This document shows, in pieces, positions 41,594 to 50,541 of a stretch of DNA of 64,000 nt (position 1 is the stretch's first letter; each line of letters begins with the position of its first letter). The translations under genes were made by a program, and so were the position numbers. The notes beneath the pieces are model-generated. The model did not search any database. It saw nothing but the letters and a program-made list of their open reading frames with translations, and was not told the origin of the DNA. The stretch comes from Flammeovirgaceae bacterium UBA1842 (GTDB lineage Bacteria; Bacteroidota; Bacteroidia; Cytophagales; Cyclobacteriaceae). The DNA lies in assembly GCA_002338655.1 (NCBI GenBank), contig DDIU01000015.1, forward strand, positions 124,001-188,000, read 5' to 3'.

Positions 41594-41770
41594 CTGTTAT
41601 AAGGATTAAACTTTTCTGATCCTGAATTAATTTCAGTGATTGCGAAGAGTACTAGCTAATCAAATTCTTATTGCTCATTACCAAATGAATGGTTTCAACA
41701 ATAATTTAAAGCCGGCAACAAATTGCTCCGCGCAGAAAATTTGTTAGGAATTATTGAAAAGAATAGAACA

Positions 41771-41819
41771 AGGCTGATAAGCTTGCGGAATAGAGTATTG
41801 CAAACTTCACGATCAGCCT
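41771..41819 (-). terminator. Terminator after the His-rich protein gene
   Basis: Perfect 8-bp arms AGGCTGAT / ATCAGCCT with an inner TTGC/GCAA pairing, 12 nt downstream of the stop at 41832. On the minus strand it is followed by TGTTCTATTCTTTTC, a moderate U-rich tract. Confidence 0.6.
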
Positions 41820-41831
41820 AGCAGATGAATG

Positions 41832-42299
41832 CTAATTGAGGAAGGATTGAATAAAAATACGAATATGGTTACCACTAAGAGGTGGCGGCAGATTTGTATA
41901 TAAAAACGGGAGTAATTGCTGATTAAAGTTTTCTGTTTCAAAATCTACAGCATAAACCTGATAAAGCACATGAAAGACGGGAGTCTCAACCGGTATTTGC
42001 TTTAGCTCATATTTAATTAATGAGGCATAGAGGTTATTCACCACTTCATCACAACACTCATCCTCCTCGTTACCATCATGGCTATGCTTGTTATCGTGGT
42101 GATGATCTGTATTAGTATCGTGATGATCATGGTCATGCGCTTTTTTTGGATGAGTATCCGTTTTATTAACAACTGCAGAGTAATTTCCCCAAGAGATCAC
42201 CCCAAAATCGCAAAGAGCATCACATACAAAAACACTAATGAATCCTGTAAGCAACAGGATCACTATGTATTCTTTTCGTTTATGCAATCTCTTTATCAT
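41832..42299 (-). CDS. His-rich membrane/secreted protein with conserved C-terminal tail (HYC_CC_PP-like)
   Basis: 155 residues from ATG 42299; a TTG at 42314 opens the frame further. N-terminal hydrophobic segment (YIVILLLTGFISVFVCDALC), a His/Asp-rich stretch (HDHDHHDTNTDHHHDNKHSH), ECCDEVV, and a C-terminus LPPPLSGNHIRIFIQSFLN. The same ending (PPF...IRIFIQSFLN) is at 56520-57008. It recalls small Bacteroidota Cys/His proteins encoded by metal-efflux genes. Metal binding by the His stretch is likely; role unknown. Confidence 0.6.
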   Translation of the reverse strand: MIKRLHKRKEYIVILLLTGFISVFVCDALCDFGVISWGNYSAVVNKTDTHPKKAHDHDHHDTNTDHHHDNKHSHDGNEEDECCDEVVNNLYASLIKYELKQIPVETPVFHVLYQVYAVDFETENFNQQLLPFLYTNLPPPLSGNHIRIFIQSFLN

Positions 42300-42407
42300 G
42301 GCCTTGCGTGACAATTATTGCATAAAGCTCGTAAAAATCAGTTATAAGTCAAATGATAGATATTGGTTGAAAACATGATAAAAATCAATGTTATAATTTA
42401 ATAATTA

Positions 42408-43064
42408 TCAGTGCGAGTGACTTTCTCCTGATTCAAGGAATTTGCCCTGAGGCCCCACAGCTTCAATATGTACTAATTGGGCTCCATAATGACCGGTGCG
42501 TGACACGGTATAGGCTGATGCGATAAGTACAAGGGCTACTACCGCCACTGCCCACCGTTTTTGCTTAAAAAAGAACTGGCTTACTATCTGAACAACGAAT
42601 CCTGCAATGCTCAGGTAAATTGTCCAATCCGCCCATTTGTCATGTTGTGCTAGTACTTGCTTAGCATGCTCGGTAAGGTCATGGGTATGGGGATGAAAGG
42701 TTCTACCTGATAGGTAAGCACCTAATGCCCCCACAAAAATAAGCCCGGTGATCACCCAATCAATTTCCTTTTTGAGAAAGAATACATTAGCAATGGCTAA
42801 TACGGCTCCCACCAATAACAATACGATGGGAAAATGTACCATCAGAGGATGTAGATTGGGGAAATCATCAAAATCAGCTGTTACTTTTTTGTCTTCATGG
42901 CCAGTATGGTCGTCTTCATGTACTTGATCCTCATGTGAATTCTCTACAACCTGTTCTGTCTCCACTGAATCCTGTTTTTCACTTTTGTTATGTTTCTCCC
43001 CTTCATGCGCAGAGAGGGTGAAAACTGAAACTGCAAGATATAATGTGATCCAAAGTTTTTTCAT
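42408..43064 (-). CDS. DUF2231-type membrane protein with acidic/His-rich N-terminus
   Basis: 218 residues from ATG 43064 (signal-like KLWITLYLAVSVFTLSAHEG). An acidic/His segment follows, then DUF2231 helices starting at NLHPLMVHFPIVLLLVGAVL, a motif often seen in haem-associated or cytochrome-like membrane proteins. Later His pairs (RTFHPHTHDLTEHAK) are in loops. Function unknown. It is preceded by shared motif 5, so it is probably in the metal regulon. Confidence 0.7.
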   Translation of the reverse strand: MKKLWITLYLAVSVFTLSAHEGEKHNKSEKQDSVETEQVVENSHEDQVHEDDHTGHEDKKVTADFDDFPNLHPLMVHFPIVLLLVGAVLAIANVFFLKKEIDWVITGLIFVGALGAYLSGRTFHPHTHDLTEHAKQVLAQHDKWADWTIYLSIAGFVVQIVSQFFFKQKRWAVAVVALVLIASAYTVSRTGHYGAQLVHIEAVGPQGKFLESGESHSH

Positions 43065-43087
43065 ATTAGCGTGTTCTGATAAAACAA

Positions 43088-43149
43088 TAAATCTATCGCT
43101 CTTTAAATGAAACACCTTTACAAAATCTCATCAAATATGTATAAAATTC
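43088..43149 (-). promoter_or_regulatory. Shared activator-type motif 5 and -7 box (DUF2231 gene)
   Basis: Gene orientation: ATTTTATACATATTTG then ATGAGATTTT (43122-43149), 26-nt spacer, TAGATTTA (43088-43095). It is the most diverged copy in the middle but keeps TATACAT, AGATTT and the exact spacing. Confidence 0.55.
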
Positions 43150-43172
43150 ACTACCATATACCAGCTATCTGT

Positions 43173-43475
43173 TTACCTGACCACTTTCAGTTTTCTGATC
43201 ATTTCTTCGGTCAATGCTTCTGCATATACTCCGTAGGCATCTACCAACACCCCTTTGAACCCATCTTTTGACTCAATAGCGTAAAGAATAGAATTATCAT
43301 CAGGATTGCTCATGCCTTCAAACCGATATACTTCTTTTACTTCAAACTGTTCAGGGTGTAGCTCGAGTTTATGGGCCGGGCATTCAATACAATGTGGTTT
43401 GAGATTAAAATCGTTTGAATAACCTCTTGTCTTAAGATCATTCAACGCTTCGGAAAGTGTGTCGTAGTTTTTCAT
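43173..43475 (-). CDS. Small protein homologous to the AraC-fusion tail
   Basis: 100 residues from ATG 43475 (MKNYDTLSEALNDLKTRGYS); the longer frame lies within the channel gene. It has HCIECPAHK (CxxC), KEVYRFEGMSNPDDNSILYA and a final GVLVDAYGVYAEALTEEM. Related Bacteroidota proteins are often named phosphoribosylpyrophosphate synthetase, but it is far too short and has no PRPP motif. Its homologue is fused to the AraC regulator at 40730-41593, so a regulatory or metal-binding role is likelier. Confidence 0.75.
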   Translation of the reverse strand: MKNYDTLSEALNDLKTRGYSNDFNLKPHCIECPAHKLELHPEQFEVKEVYRFEGMSNPDDNSILYAIESKDGFKGVLVDAYGVYAEALTEEMIRKLKVVR

Positions 43476-44377
43476 AGTATTTCTTTTTTTGCTGCGTACC
43501 AACCATCACTATTTAATAATTTAATTAACTGCAGTTTTTTTAAATTACTCCCATCATCATTTTTACCAGGATTCCCCTCATTTTTAGGAATAAAAGCTTC
43601 ACTCATTGTGGACAAATAGTTATCAATAGACCTAATGAGAGGCATCACCTTGTGTGATGGGTGTCCTGAGTCATTTTGAATGGAAGTGAGCAATGCGTTT
43701 AATTTCCATAAGCCGATTGAAAAGGAAGTTTTTTTATCCGTACTAAAAAAGTAATGTACCACTGGATATGCAAAATGATTCTGATTGTGACGATTGATCA
43801 TATTTCTTATCTCTGCTGCATTTTCATACAAACAGTTTATTCTATCTTTCTCATTTAGCGTCATAATATCATTTATGTAAAGGCTGAGAGATCGTTTATG
43901 GATGACTGCTGATGATACCGAAATAAGATAGGTCATTGCAGTGGTAATGAAAATAAAGCCTGAAAACGAAAAAACGGCTATTACTATTTGCCAGCAAGGC
44001 GATCCAGGCACAAAATCACCATTACCCATGGTTGAAAGCACATAACCACTGTAGTAAAACTTGTCCGATACATCAGCTGCAATTCCTGTGGAAGCAGTAA
44101 CCACTGAGCGCTCGTCAGACAGTATCAATAGATAAAATCCTAACCATAGCCCTCCAATCCACCATATAATAAGTGATAGTATTATCGATACCCCACAGTA
44201 GTTTAGCACTTTTCTACCATTCACAGCTTTGTTAAGATTTAAAAAAAGTTCTGAAATCCAGCCTGAAAGTCTCGAGGAAACCAGACCTGCTCCATTGATT
44301 GATATAACAGTAAAGAAAAAGTCATAGGCTACTGTAAATAGTAATAAAACTGATGCTATGAATAATGACCAATTCAT
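43472..44377 (-). CDS. Ion-channel-like membrane protein with atypical filter
   Basis: 301 residues. Helices at the N-terminus and around 60-165, with a pore-like stretch YSGYVLSTMGNGDFVPGSPC at the place of a K+ filter; the usual GYG is GNG. A soluble ~140-residue tail follows without known domain (LYENAAEIRNMINRHNQNHF). It overlaps the small protein gene by ATGA. Ion selectivity may differ from K+ channels. Confidence 0.65.
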   Translation of the reverse strand: MNWSLFIASVLLLFTVAYDFFFTVISINGAGLVSSRLSGWISELFLNLNKAVNGRKVLNYCGVSIILSLIIWWIGGLWLGFYLLILSDERSVVTASTGIAADVSDKFYYSGYVLSTMGNGDFVPGSPCWQIVIAVFSFSGFIFITTAMTYLISVSSAVIHKRSLSLYINDIMTLNEKDRINCLYENAAEIRNMINRHNQNHFAYPVVHYFFSTDKKTSFSIGLWKLNALLTSIQNDSGHPSHKVMPLIRSIDNYLSTMSEAFIPKNEGNPGKNDDGSNLKKLQLIKLLNSDGWYAAKKEIL

Positions 44378-44385
44378 AGAGGCAC

Positions 44386-45678
44386 CTAAAATAATAAGTA
44401 GATAATCAATCCTACAGCCACGATCAGGGCAAACGCATAAACTATTATTGTTTTAAAGGAAACCCCATCAGCCCCATGATCATGATCATGATCATGGCCT
44501 CCTCCGGCTGAATCCAATTTTTTTGTTTTGTAATTGAAATACAGCATCAGGGCTGTAAATAATGCGAAAACAATATTGAACCAGAAGGTGTAATCGATCT
44601 TGAACTGCGTTACCTCTGCGACCTTCCTGCTGCCTTCGGGTAACACGCCCAATAAATCAAAACTATAGTTAAGTATCAAAGCAGTAATCACAATACTCAC
44701 GTACATGATCCCGGCAATATAAAAGGCCACTTTCGTCCCATAGTATTTTCTATTCATATTCACCAAAGGCGGCACCATCAAATCGGAATAAATGAACCCC
44801 ATCAGGCCGGCAAAGAGAATACCGTTTTCATTGAGCACAGTGGCAAGTGGTATGTTACCCATAGAGCCAATGAAAGTGGCTGCCGCTACAAATGGTGCTA
44901 CCAAAGCATTTTCCAACCGTATCACGAAATCAGGTAATTCACCCTGCATCTCGTTTAAAAAAATCGCTTCCCAGAAAGATTGTGGCACTAATACAGAAAC
45001 AAACCCGGCTATGGTAAAGCCAATGAGAATGTCTTCCCAGGCCATTTTCCACTCCATCACAAATTTTTTTCCCACCAAATACCAGCCTTCTTTTGATTTT
45101 ATGCGCTTCTTCCAGTCAAAATCCTCCTCTTCAGCCGATTCTTCCTCCACTTTTTCCCTGGCTTCTTTTATCCACTTTTTCGGATAAGTCAGCTTGATGA
45201 GAATTGAGCTAATTGTTATAAGAATAAGTCCACCAATCACTTCGGCTACTATAAACTGCCAACCCAGAAAAATGAAAATGAGGATCCCCAACTCAATTAC
45301 GAGGTTTGTTGAAGCAAACATAAAGGCGACCGTACTTACAAAGTGGGCACCTTTCAAAAACAGTGACCTTGCTGCTGCCAGTGCAGCAAATGAACAAGAG
45401 GAAGATATGGAACCAAAAAAAGTAGAAAGTGAAACGCTTTTGATATTGCTCTGCCCCATGTGGCTGGTGAGTTTCTTTTTGGGGACGAAGGCCTGAATAG
45501 CTCCACTGACCATATAGCCGAGCACAAATGCCCAACCGGATTTCCAGAAAAAGCCCAAGGCTGTCTTGGATGATTCACCCCATAAATCTACAATGTTTTT
45601 TGATTCCTCCTGAGCAAATACCGCCATTGGAGCCAAAATAAGCATACCCATTAAAATAATCGCTTTACCTTTTTTCAT
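44386..45678 (-). CDS. Permease of the ArsP/SO_0444 type (metal efflux)
   Basis: 430 residues, about ten helices in two related halves (GYMVSGAIQAFVPKKKL and later PFVAAATFIGSMGNIPLA), with SCSFAALAAARSLF carrying a Cys as in PF03773 permeases. Members include the SO_0444-type Cu/Zn exporters and ArsP. The His/Asp stretch (GGGHDHDHDHGADG) before the last helix suggests metal handling. Gap of 8 nt to the channel gene. Confidence 0.8.
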   Translation of the reverse strand: MKKGKAIILMGMLILAPMAVFAQEESKNIVDLWGESSKTALGFFWKSGWAFVLGYMVSGAIQAFVPKKKLTSHMGQSNIKSVSLSTFFGSISSSCSFAALAAARSLFLKGAHFVSTVAFMFASTNLVIELGILIFIFLGWQFIVAEVIGGLILITISSILIKLTYPKKWIKEAREKVEEESAEEEDFDWKKRIKSKEGWYLVGKKFVMEWKMAWEDILIGFTIAGFVSVLVPQSFWEAIFLNEMQGELPDFVIRLENALVAPFVAAATFIGSMGNIPLATVLNENGILFAGLMGFIYSDLMVPPLVNMNRKYYGTKVAFYIAGIMYVSIVITALILNYSFDLLGVLPEGSRKVAEVTQFKIDYTFWFNIVFALFTALMLYFNYKTKKLDSAGGGHDHDHDHGADGVSFKTIIVYAFALIVAVGLIIYLLF

Positions 45679-45782
45679 TCGTTTAAATTTTACACGTGTC
45701 TGACTAGCAATAAAATTTAGTCATCCTCCTGTGTGTCCTAATTTTGCTCCGGCCTTGTTTGCCAACCGCAGGCATGCCGGTT

Positions 45783-45998
45783 TTATTTGATATTTTTAAA
45801 TTTTCTGAAACCAATTACAAATTTATAAACAGCCGCGATTGCGGCTGGTATAGCTATGATGTGATAAAAAATACCCTCAAATCCTCTAGAGTACGATATT
45901 CCCTCAATCAGTGCTACTACAAAAAGCCACATAATTCCATACCCGATTTCTCCCCATGCTTTATTTTTCTTTGCTTGTAATTCATAATCCCCTTTCAT
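45783..45998 (-). CDS. Small two-helix membrane protein
   Basis: 71 residues from ATG 45998 (MKGDYELQAKKNKAWGEIGY); the frame is open to 46049. Two helices (IMWLFVVALIEGISY; FYHIIAIPAAIAAVYKFVIG) and a basic end. It is followed by a GGCATGCC-containing palindrome near 45771 that lacks a U-tract in this direction. Family not recognised. Confidence 0.5.
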   Translation of the reverse strand: MKGDYELQAKKNKAWGEIGYGIMWLFVVALIEGISYSRGFEGIFYHIIAIPAAIAAVYKFVIGFRKFKNIK

Positions 45999-46061
45999 AT
46001 TGATAATTGTTTGACTAAATCCTTCTGCATGTTTTATGGTACATTTCACAACTGCTACTTC

Positions 46062-46583
46062 TCATGGTTTTAAGGCTCTTCTGCTTATGACAAATATGAT
46101 CAACGGTAAAACAGAAAACTGCAAGACCGGTGAAATGCCTACTTCAACCAGAGGGAGCATTGGCATTGTATCAGCATACGACCAATCTCCTCGCCATGTA
46201 TGCCACAACTCTGCCAAAATAGCACCTAGAAAACCAATAAGGATTAATGTTAAAGTTCTGGTAAATTTTAAACGCTTAATCCAATAAACGTTGTTGTAAA
46301 TAAGGCCAAATAAGAAGAGCAGAACGAGCACCATGAGCATATCCGCTATGGAGGCCAATGCACAAAAAGAAACATGTTCAAAATCGTATTCAAAATTTTC
46401 ATATAAGGGGCCCTGTACTACCTCCCAACCAAAGTTTAGCACAAAGGCTGCAATAGCTGTAGTAACTATAAAATACTTATAATTTCGCTTGTCTGCTACC
46501 TTCTTCAAAAAATGGATAAATAACGTTATAATCAACGTTAAGGCAATAAACGGCACAACGAAAATACCAAAGCTTAAATCCAT
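46062..46583 (-). CDS. Multi-pass membrane protein of unknown function
   Basis: 173 residues with about five helices. Notable conserved pieces are FVLNFGWEVVQGPLYENFEY and WSYADTMPMLPLVEVGISP, both also readable in the decayed gene at 18121-18557. Members probably act near metal-oxidase genes: it lies 3 nt after the multicopper oxidase stop. No functional residue pattern is clear apart from Trp/His (ELWHTWRGDW). Confidence 0.6.
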   Translation of the reverse strand: MDLSFGIFVVPFIALTLIITLFIHFLKKVADKRNYKYFIVTTAIAAFVLNFGWEVVQGPLYENFEYDFEHVSFCALASIADMLMVLVLLFLFGLIYNNVYWIKRLKFTRTLTLILIGFLGAILAELWHTWRGDWSYADTMPMLPLVEVGISPVLQFSVLPLIIFVISRRALKP

Positions 46584-46586
46584 TGT

Positions 46587-48254
46587 TTAAACGATTTTAA
46601 AATTCCGCATCATACCCATATCCTCATGCTCAAGGTTGTGGCAGTGGTATACAAACAAGCCCTTAAAATCTTTAAACTGCATGATAACCTTTGCACTCAT
46701 CCCAGGCATCAGTAATATCGTATCATGCCAGCCTTCATCTACAAAGCCTTCTTTTATGGCATCCCATAACCCGGGATCCATGCCATCCACGTTCCTTTCC
46801 AGTATATTGAATTGTAATTGATGTATGTGAACCGGGTGTGGCATTTGCATCATATTGCCCATCATACCACTATCGCCTCCCATCATTCCGCCATCACCCA
46901 TCATACCGTGGCCATCCATCATGCCACCACCGTCATCATTACTCATCATTCCGTCCCCATTGATCAACTCCCAAACCTCGGTGGTCCCTAGTTTCACTAT
47001 TTCTTGGTCAGCCACTTCTGTGGTTTCCCAGGTACGGCCGTTTATCGTCAGTTCCATGTGGCCCATGTTAAAAGCAAATTGCCTGGGACTGTTTAAGTTA
47101 GTTGCCGTGGATGGATCAAGGGGTTGATAATTGACAAGTCGGGCAGGTAATTCGGCACTGTTGCTACCAGAATCAGCAAGCTTTACTGAAAAAACTTCAA
47201 ATTCGCTTCCGTGGGGCAGTTTGCATACTACTCCGTCCATCATGCCATCGCCCATCATTCCACCGGACATGCCGTCTAATGGGAAACTCAGGCTTTTCAT
47301 CGTTAATACAGTTCCTTCATCTTTATCTCTCAGGTCCAGCCAAAGGTCAACTCTCTTGGCTGGCCCCAGCATCAGGTAGGGTAATTCTTTGGGTGAGCCC
47401 AGTAAACTGCCATCGACCCCAAAAATGGTCATGGGGCTGCCATCGTCCCAACCCAATTTATAAATTCTCGAATTAGACCCGTTTAGTAATCTCATGCGAT
47501 AGGTACAACCTGCTTTCAGGCTTATCTCCTGACTGGCACTCCCGTTAATGAGTATCTGATCGCCCAAAAATCCTTGCATACGTTCCATCTGTCCATCGAG
47601 GTAGATTAGTTGGTTTTGGTTATCAAACGTACGATCCTGAATGACCACCGGTACATCAAATGCTCCTTTTGGCAAATTGAGTTTTTCTTCCTCTTCATCG
47701 GTGACCAATAATAACCCGGCCAGACCATTATATACCTGCGGGCCTGTGCGACCATGCGGATGTGGGTGGAACCAGTAGGTACCGGCCCGGTTCATTATTT
47801 CGTATTCATAGATATAGGTTTCACCATCACCGATCACATCCTGGGGATGGCCATCATATTGTTCCGGTACATGCATGCCGTGCCAATGTACGATGGTTTC
47901 TTCCGGCAAATTATTTTTAAAACGGATGCGTATTTTTTGCCCTTTCCTAACTTTAATGATTGGCCCCAAATAGCTGCCTTCCAGTTTTTGAAGTGTATTT
48001 TTATCTCCCTTAAGTAAAGTACTCTCGAAGACCCATACCTCTGTTTTATTTCCAGTTAGTATTGAGGCTTTTGATTGTGTAGCAGTCAATTCCAGATCTA
48101 CATCCGGCTGGAACCCTTCACTTAATTCGGGCTTTGCCGTGGTAGTAGATTGACTGTCACAGGAAGAAAAGAAGGGCCAGACCATGGTAACAGCAGCACC
48201 TGCCCCGGCCTTGGCCAAAAATTTTCTCCGGTTGATTCTCGTTGTTTTGTCCAT
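46587..48254 (-). CDS. Multicopper oxidase (CueO-like, Tat-exported)
   Basis: 555 residues from ATG 48254, with Tat signal RRKFLAKAGAGAAVTMVWPF. All four copper motifs are present: HWHGMHV, WFHPHPHG, HPVHIHQLQF and HCHNLEHEDMGMM. A Met-rich insert (MMDGHGMMGDGGMMGGDSGM and a second near MSGGMMGDGMMDG) resembles the Cu(I)-binding region of CueO. It likely oxidises Cu(I) in the periplasm. A 40-residue membrane protein gene starts the operon 11 nt upstream. Confidence 0.93.
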   Translation of the reverse strand: MDKTTRINRRKFLAKAGAGAAVTMVWPFFSSCDSQSTTTAKPELSEGFQPDVDLELTATQSKASILTGNKTEVWVFESTLLKGDKNTLQKLEGSYLGPIIKVRKGQKIRIRFKNNLPEETIVHWHGMHVPEQYDGHPQDVIGDGETYIYEYEIMNRAGTYWFHPHPHGRTGPQVYNGLAGLLLVTDEEEEKLNLPKGAFDVPVVIQDRTFDNQNQLIYLDGQMERMQGFLGDQILINGSASQEISLKAGCTYRMRLLNGSNSRIYKLGWDDGSPMTIFGVDGSLLGSPKELPYLMLGPAKRVDLWLDLRDKDEGTVLTMKSLSFPLDGMSGGMMGDGMMDGVVCKLPHGSEFEVFSVKLADSGSNSAELPARLVNYQPLDPSTATNLNSPRQFAFNMGHMELTINGRTWETTEVADQEIVKLGTTEVWELINGDGMMSNDDGGGMMDGHGMMGDGGMMGGDSGMMGNMMQMPHPVHIHQLQFNILERNVDGMDPGLWDAIKEGFVDEGWHDTILLMPGMSAKVIMQFKDFKGLFVYHCHNLEHEDMGMMRNFKIV

Positions 48255-48265
48255 TTTTGCTCTTT

Positions 48266-48388
48266 TTATTTTCGTATCTGCTTTACCAGCCAGATAATCA
48301 ATAGCACGAGCACGACTAGCAGCAGCCCCCAAAAGAGCCACATCCAGCCGCCTCCGTGCATTCCAAATCCTGTTCCCTGATCCATCAT
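48266..48388 (-). CDS. 40-residue membrane miniprotein before the oxidase gene
   Basis: An ATG pair at 48388/48385 opens 40 codons: MMDQGTGFGMHGGGWMWLFW, then a hydrophobic helix and the basic end WLVKQIRK, stop at 48266. The Gly/Met/His/Trp-rich start resembles N-termini of SHOCT proteins in this window but there is no SHOCT motif. It lies 11 nt upstream of the oxidase gene and 12 nt below the APC gene stop. Too short for standard gene calling. Confidence 0.6.
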   Translation of the reverse strand: MMDQGTGFGMHGGGWMWLFWGLLLVVLVLLIIWLVKQIRK

Positions 48389-48400
48389 AATTTTCTTGTT

Positions 48401-49717
48401 TTAGTTTTTACTTAATTCAGCCTTGTCTTTCCTCATTTTCAAAAACCACTTTTCCCCTATGAAAATCAGTAATAGCAAAACAGCCGAAACAATAATGAGC
48501 AGCATGTCGCTCTGCACTTTCATCCATATAAAAGCCGCTAAAACAACTACATCAAGCACAATAGTGGCCAAAAGTATTGCTCCGTTTGCCTTGATTTCTT
48601 TCCGTAAATGTTTAAAAACGCCCCATTGTATAATGACGTCCATGATTAAATAAAAAATCACACCTAAAGAAGCTATCCTACTGAGATCAAAAAATATGGT
48701 TAAGGTGATAGCGATAACTATGGTATATGTCAACATATGCTGTTGCAGGTTACCTGGCATCCCGAAATGTCTATGAGGTATCAACTTCATTTCGGTAAGC
48801 ATGGCGGTCATCCTGGAAATGGCAAACACATTAGCCAAAACACTTGATACGGTAGCAATGATGGCGATTCCTACTGTGAACCAGAGGCCATATTTTCCAA
48901 AAGCAGGCCTGGCCGCTTCAGCCAGGGAGTAGTCTTTGGCTTCTATTATTTTAGGAACGGAAAGGTTGACCGATACAGCGAATGCTACCAGCAAATAGAC
49001 AATTGTGCAGATAATGAGAGATACCCATATCGCTCTTCCTACGTTTTTGTGAGGCTTCACAATTTCTTCACCACTATTGGTGATGGTGGTAAATCCTGCA
49101 TAAGCCAGAATTGAAAGCGCAAGAGCACCTAAATAACTTCCGATGGAGTAGTTGCCTGAAATTTCTTTAGGAACAACTTCGCCAAATGAAAAACCGGCTG
49201 CCCAAAGCCCTCCAATGGCAAAAATGGCTATACCACCAACCTTGACTATTGCCATGACAAAGGAAACTCTGTCGATGACCTTATTGCCTGCAATGTTGAT
49301 CAAAAAAGTGATGACCAATAAAATCACACCCAGTAAGGGTATCCAAAAATCATGTTGATTTCCATCAAATAACTGCATGGTATAAGACCCAAATGTCCGC
49401 GCTACCAAACTCTGGTTAATGACCATAGCGAAAGCCATCAATAGAGCAGCCACTGCTGTAATGATACCTTTGCCATAAGCTTTCTTCAAGTACATAGCTA
49501 TCCCTCCGGCTGAAGGATAAGCATTTGACATTTTTATGTAAGCATATGCACTAAACCCAGCGATTATTGCTCCAACCAGAAAGGCAATAGGAAACAATGA
49601 TCCGGATAATTCAGCCACTTGCCCCAGCAGGGCAAAAATGGCTGCTCCAATCATAACCCCGGTACCAAGTGATATAGCTCCTGTGAGTGATAGGCTGTTC
49701 TTCTTATATTTTCCCAC
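48401..49717 (-). CDS. APC-family amino-acid permease
   Basis: 438 residues with 12 helices. APC hallmarks: SLGTGVMIGAAIFALLGQ in TM1 with the unwound G(V/I)MIGA, and SAYAYIKMSNAYPSAGGIAM in TM2-3. TM6 region ALSILAYAGFTTITNSGEEI fits. Substrate is unknown, possibly an amino acid or polyamine used in stress. It lies in a run of copper-related genes with gaps of 3 and 12 nt. Confidence 0.88.
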   Translation of the reverse strand: MGKYKKNSLSLTGAISLGTGVMIGAAIFALLGQVAELSGSLFPIAFLVGAIIAGFSAYAYIKMSNAYPSAGGIAMYLKKAYGKGIITAVAALLMAFAMVINQSLVARTFGSYTMQLFDGNQHDFWIPLLGVILLVITFLINIAGNKVIDRVSFVMAIVKVGGIAIFAIGGLWAAGFSFGEVVPKEISGNYSIGSYLGALALSILAYAGFTTITNSGEEIVKPHKNVGRAIWVSLIICTIVYLLVAFAVSVNLSVPKIIEAKDYSLAEAARPAFGKYGLWFTVGIAIIATVSSVLANVFAISRMTAMLTEMKLIPHRHFGMPGNLQQHMLTYTIVIAITLTIFFDLSRIASLGVIFYLIMDVIIQWGVFKHLRKEIKANGAILLATIVLDVVVLAAFIWMKVQSDMLLIIVSAVLLLLIFIGEKWFLKMRKDKAELSKN

Positions 49718-49720
49718 TAT

Positions 49721-49933
49721 CTAATTGGCCTTTTTCAGTTCAGCTTTTCTTTCTTCAAACTCTGCTTTGTCAATTTCTCCTTTGGCATAGCGGTTTTTAA
49801 GGGTCTCCATTGCGGAACTATTTGTATTGCTGTCCTCAGTCCCGTTAGTGCTTTTTTGAAAGTTACCACCTCTGCCTAATGCCACAATTAAAACCACAAC
49901 GAGTATTACGCCAATAATCCATCCGTACATCAT
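49721..49933 (-). CDS. Small SHOCT protein (third copy)
   Basis: 70 residues: N-terminal helix (WIIGVILVVVLIVALGRG), a Ser/Thr/Asn linker and SHOCT motif (TLKNRYAKGEIDKAEFEERK). Less Trp-rich than the two P-II-linked copies. It begins the transcript with the APC gene (3-nt gap). Function unknown. Confidence 0.78.
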   Translation of the reverse strand: MMYGWIIGVILVVVLIVALGRGGNFQKSTNGTEDSNTNSSAMETLKNRYAKGEIDKAEFEERKAELKKAN

Positions 49934-49964
49934 AATTTAAAATATTTGAGTATAGTATGGCCAG

Positions 49965-49989
49965 AAGCCTCCCTGCTGTTGGAAGGCTT
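49965..49989 (-). terminator. Hairpin after the Met-rich protein gene
   Basis: AAGCCTCC pairs with GGAAGGCTT (one bulged A), 32 nt downstream of the stop at 50022. No clear U-tract, so termination strength is doubtful. Confidence 0.4.
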
Positions 49990-50021
49990 ACCGGCAATAT
50001 TTTTAATGTCAGGTTAGTTTC

Positions 50022-50480
50022 TTAATTTCCCTGGCCTTTTTTCTTTTTGTCCATCATCTCTTTGCCTTTCATCATCGACTTTTCATCCATCATGCCTTTG
50101 TCATGCATCTTTTGCATCATCTTCTTCATCATTTCAGGGTTATCCATCATTTTCTCCATCATCTGATCATGGTGTTTTTCCATCATCTGTTGCATCATCA
50201 TCTGATTTTCGCCCTTGTTACCCATCATGTCTTTCATCATCATTTTTCTGTGCTCTTGGTTTTGCATCATTTGTCGGTGCATGGCCTTCATCGCTTCAGG
50301 GTTGGCTGAGAGCTTTTGCGTAAATTTTCCCATCATCACGCTATCTTTCATAATAGCAGTAAATACCTCTTCCTGCTTGTTTTCTTTTTTCATCATTTTC
50401 TCCACGTTTTGCGCATGCATAGAGGAGCTTAATGAAAAGAAGAGCAGCGTTGCAATTGTTAAAATTTTTGTATTCGTCAT
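50022..50480 (-). CDS. Met-rich periplasmic protein
   Basis: 152 residues with signal peptide (ILTIATLLFFSLSSSMHAQ). The mature chain has dozens of MM pairs in helix-like spacing (KMMMKDMMGNKGENQMMMQQ, MMDNPEMMKKMMQKMHDKGM). It resembles the lipoprotein at 37138-37626 (HKEGMMDKETMM versus HDKGMMDEKSMM). Likely a Cu(I)/Ag(I) buffer. It lies below a short lipoprotein gene of similar composition. Confidence 0.75.
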   Translation of the reverse strand: MTNTKILTIATLLFFSLSSSMHAQNVEKMMKKENKQEEVFTAIMKDSVMMGKFTQKLSANPEAMKAMHRQMMQNQEHRKMMMKDMMGNKGENQMMMQQMMEKHHDQMMEKMMDNPEMMKKMMQKMHDKGMMDEKSMMKGKEMMDKKKKGQGN

Positions 50481-50541
50481 TTTAATTTGTTTTATGTTAA
50501 TAATTTATTTTAATCTGAGATAAGTCGTACCTGTCAAGGTA

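Noticed and set aside
43173..43475. Phosphoribosylpyrophosphate synthetase as product name
   Set aside because: 100 residues with no PRPP-binding motif; similarity is to an AraC-fused domain.
45762..45786. GC-rich palindrome around GGCATGCC with a T-run on the plus strand
   Set aside because: As a terminator it points along the plus strand, where no gene ends; kept only as a note with the small membrane gene.
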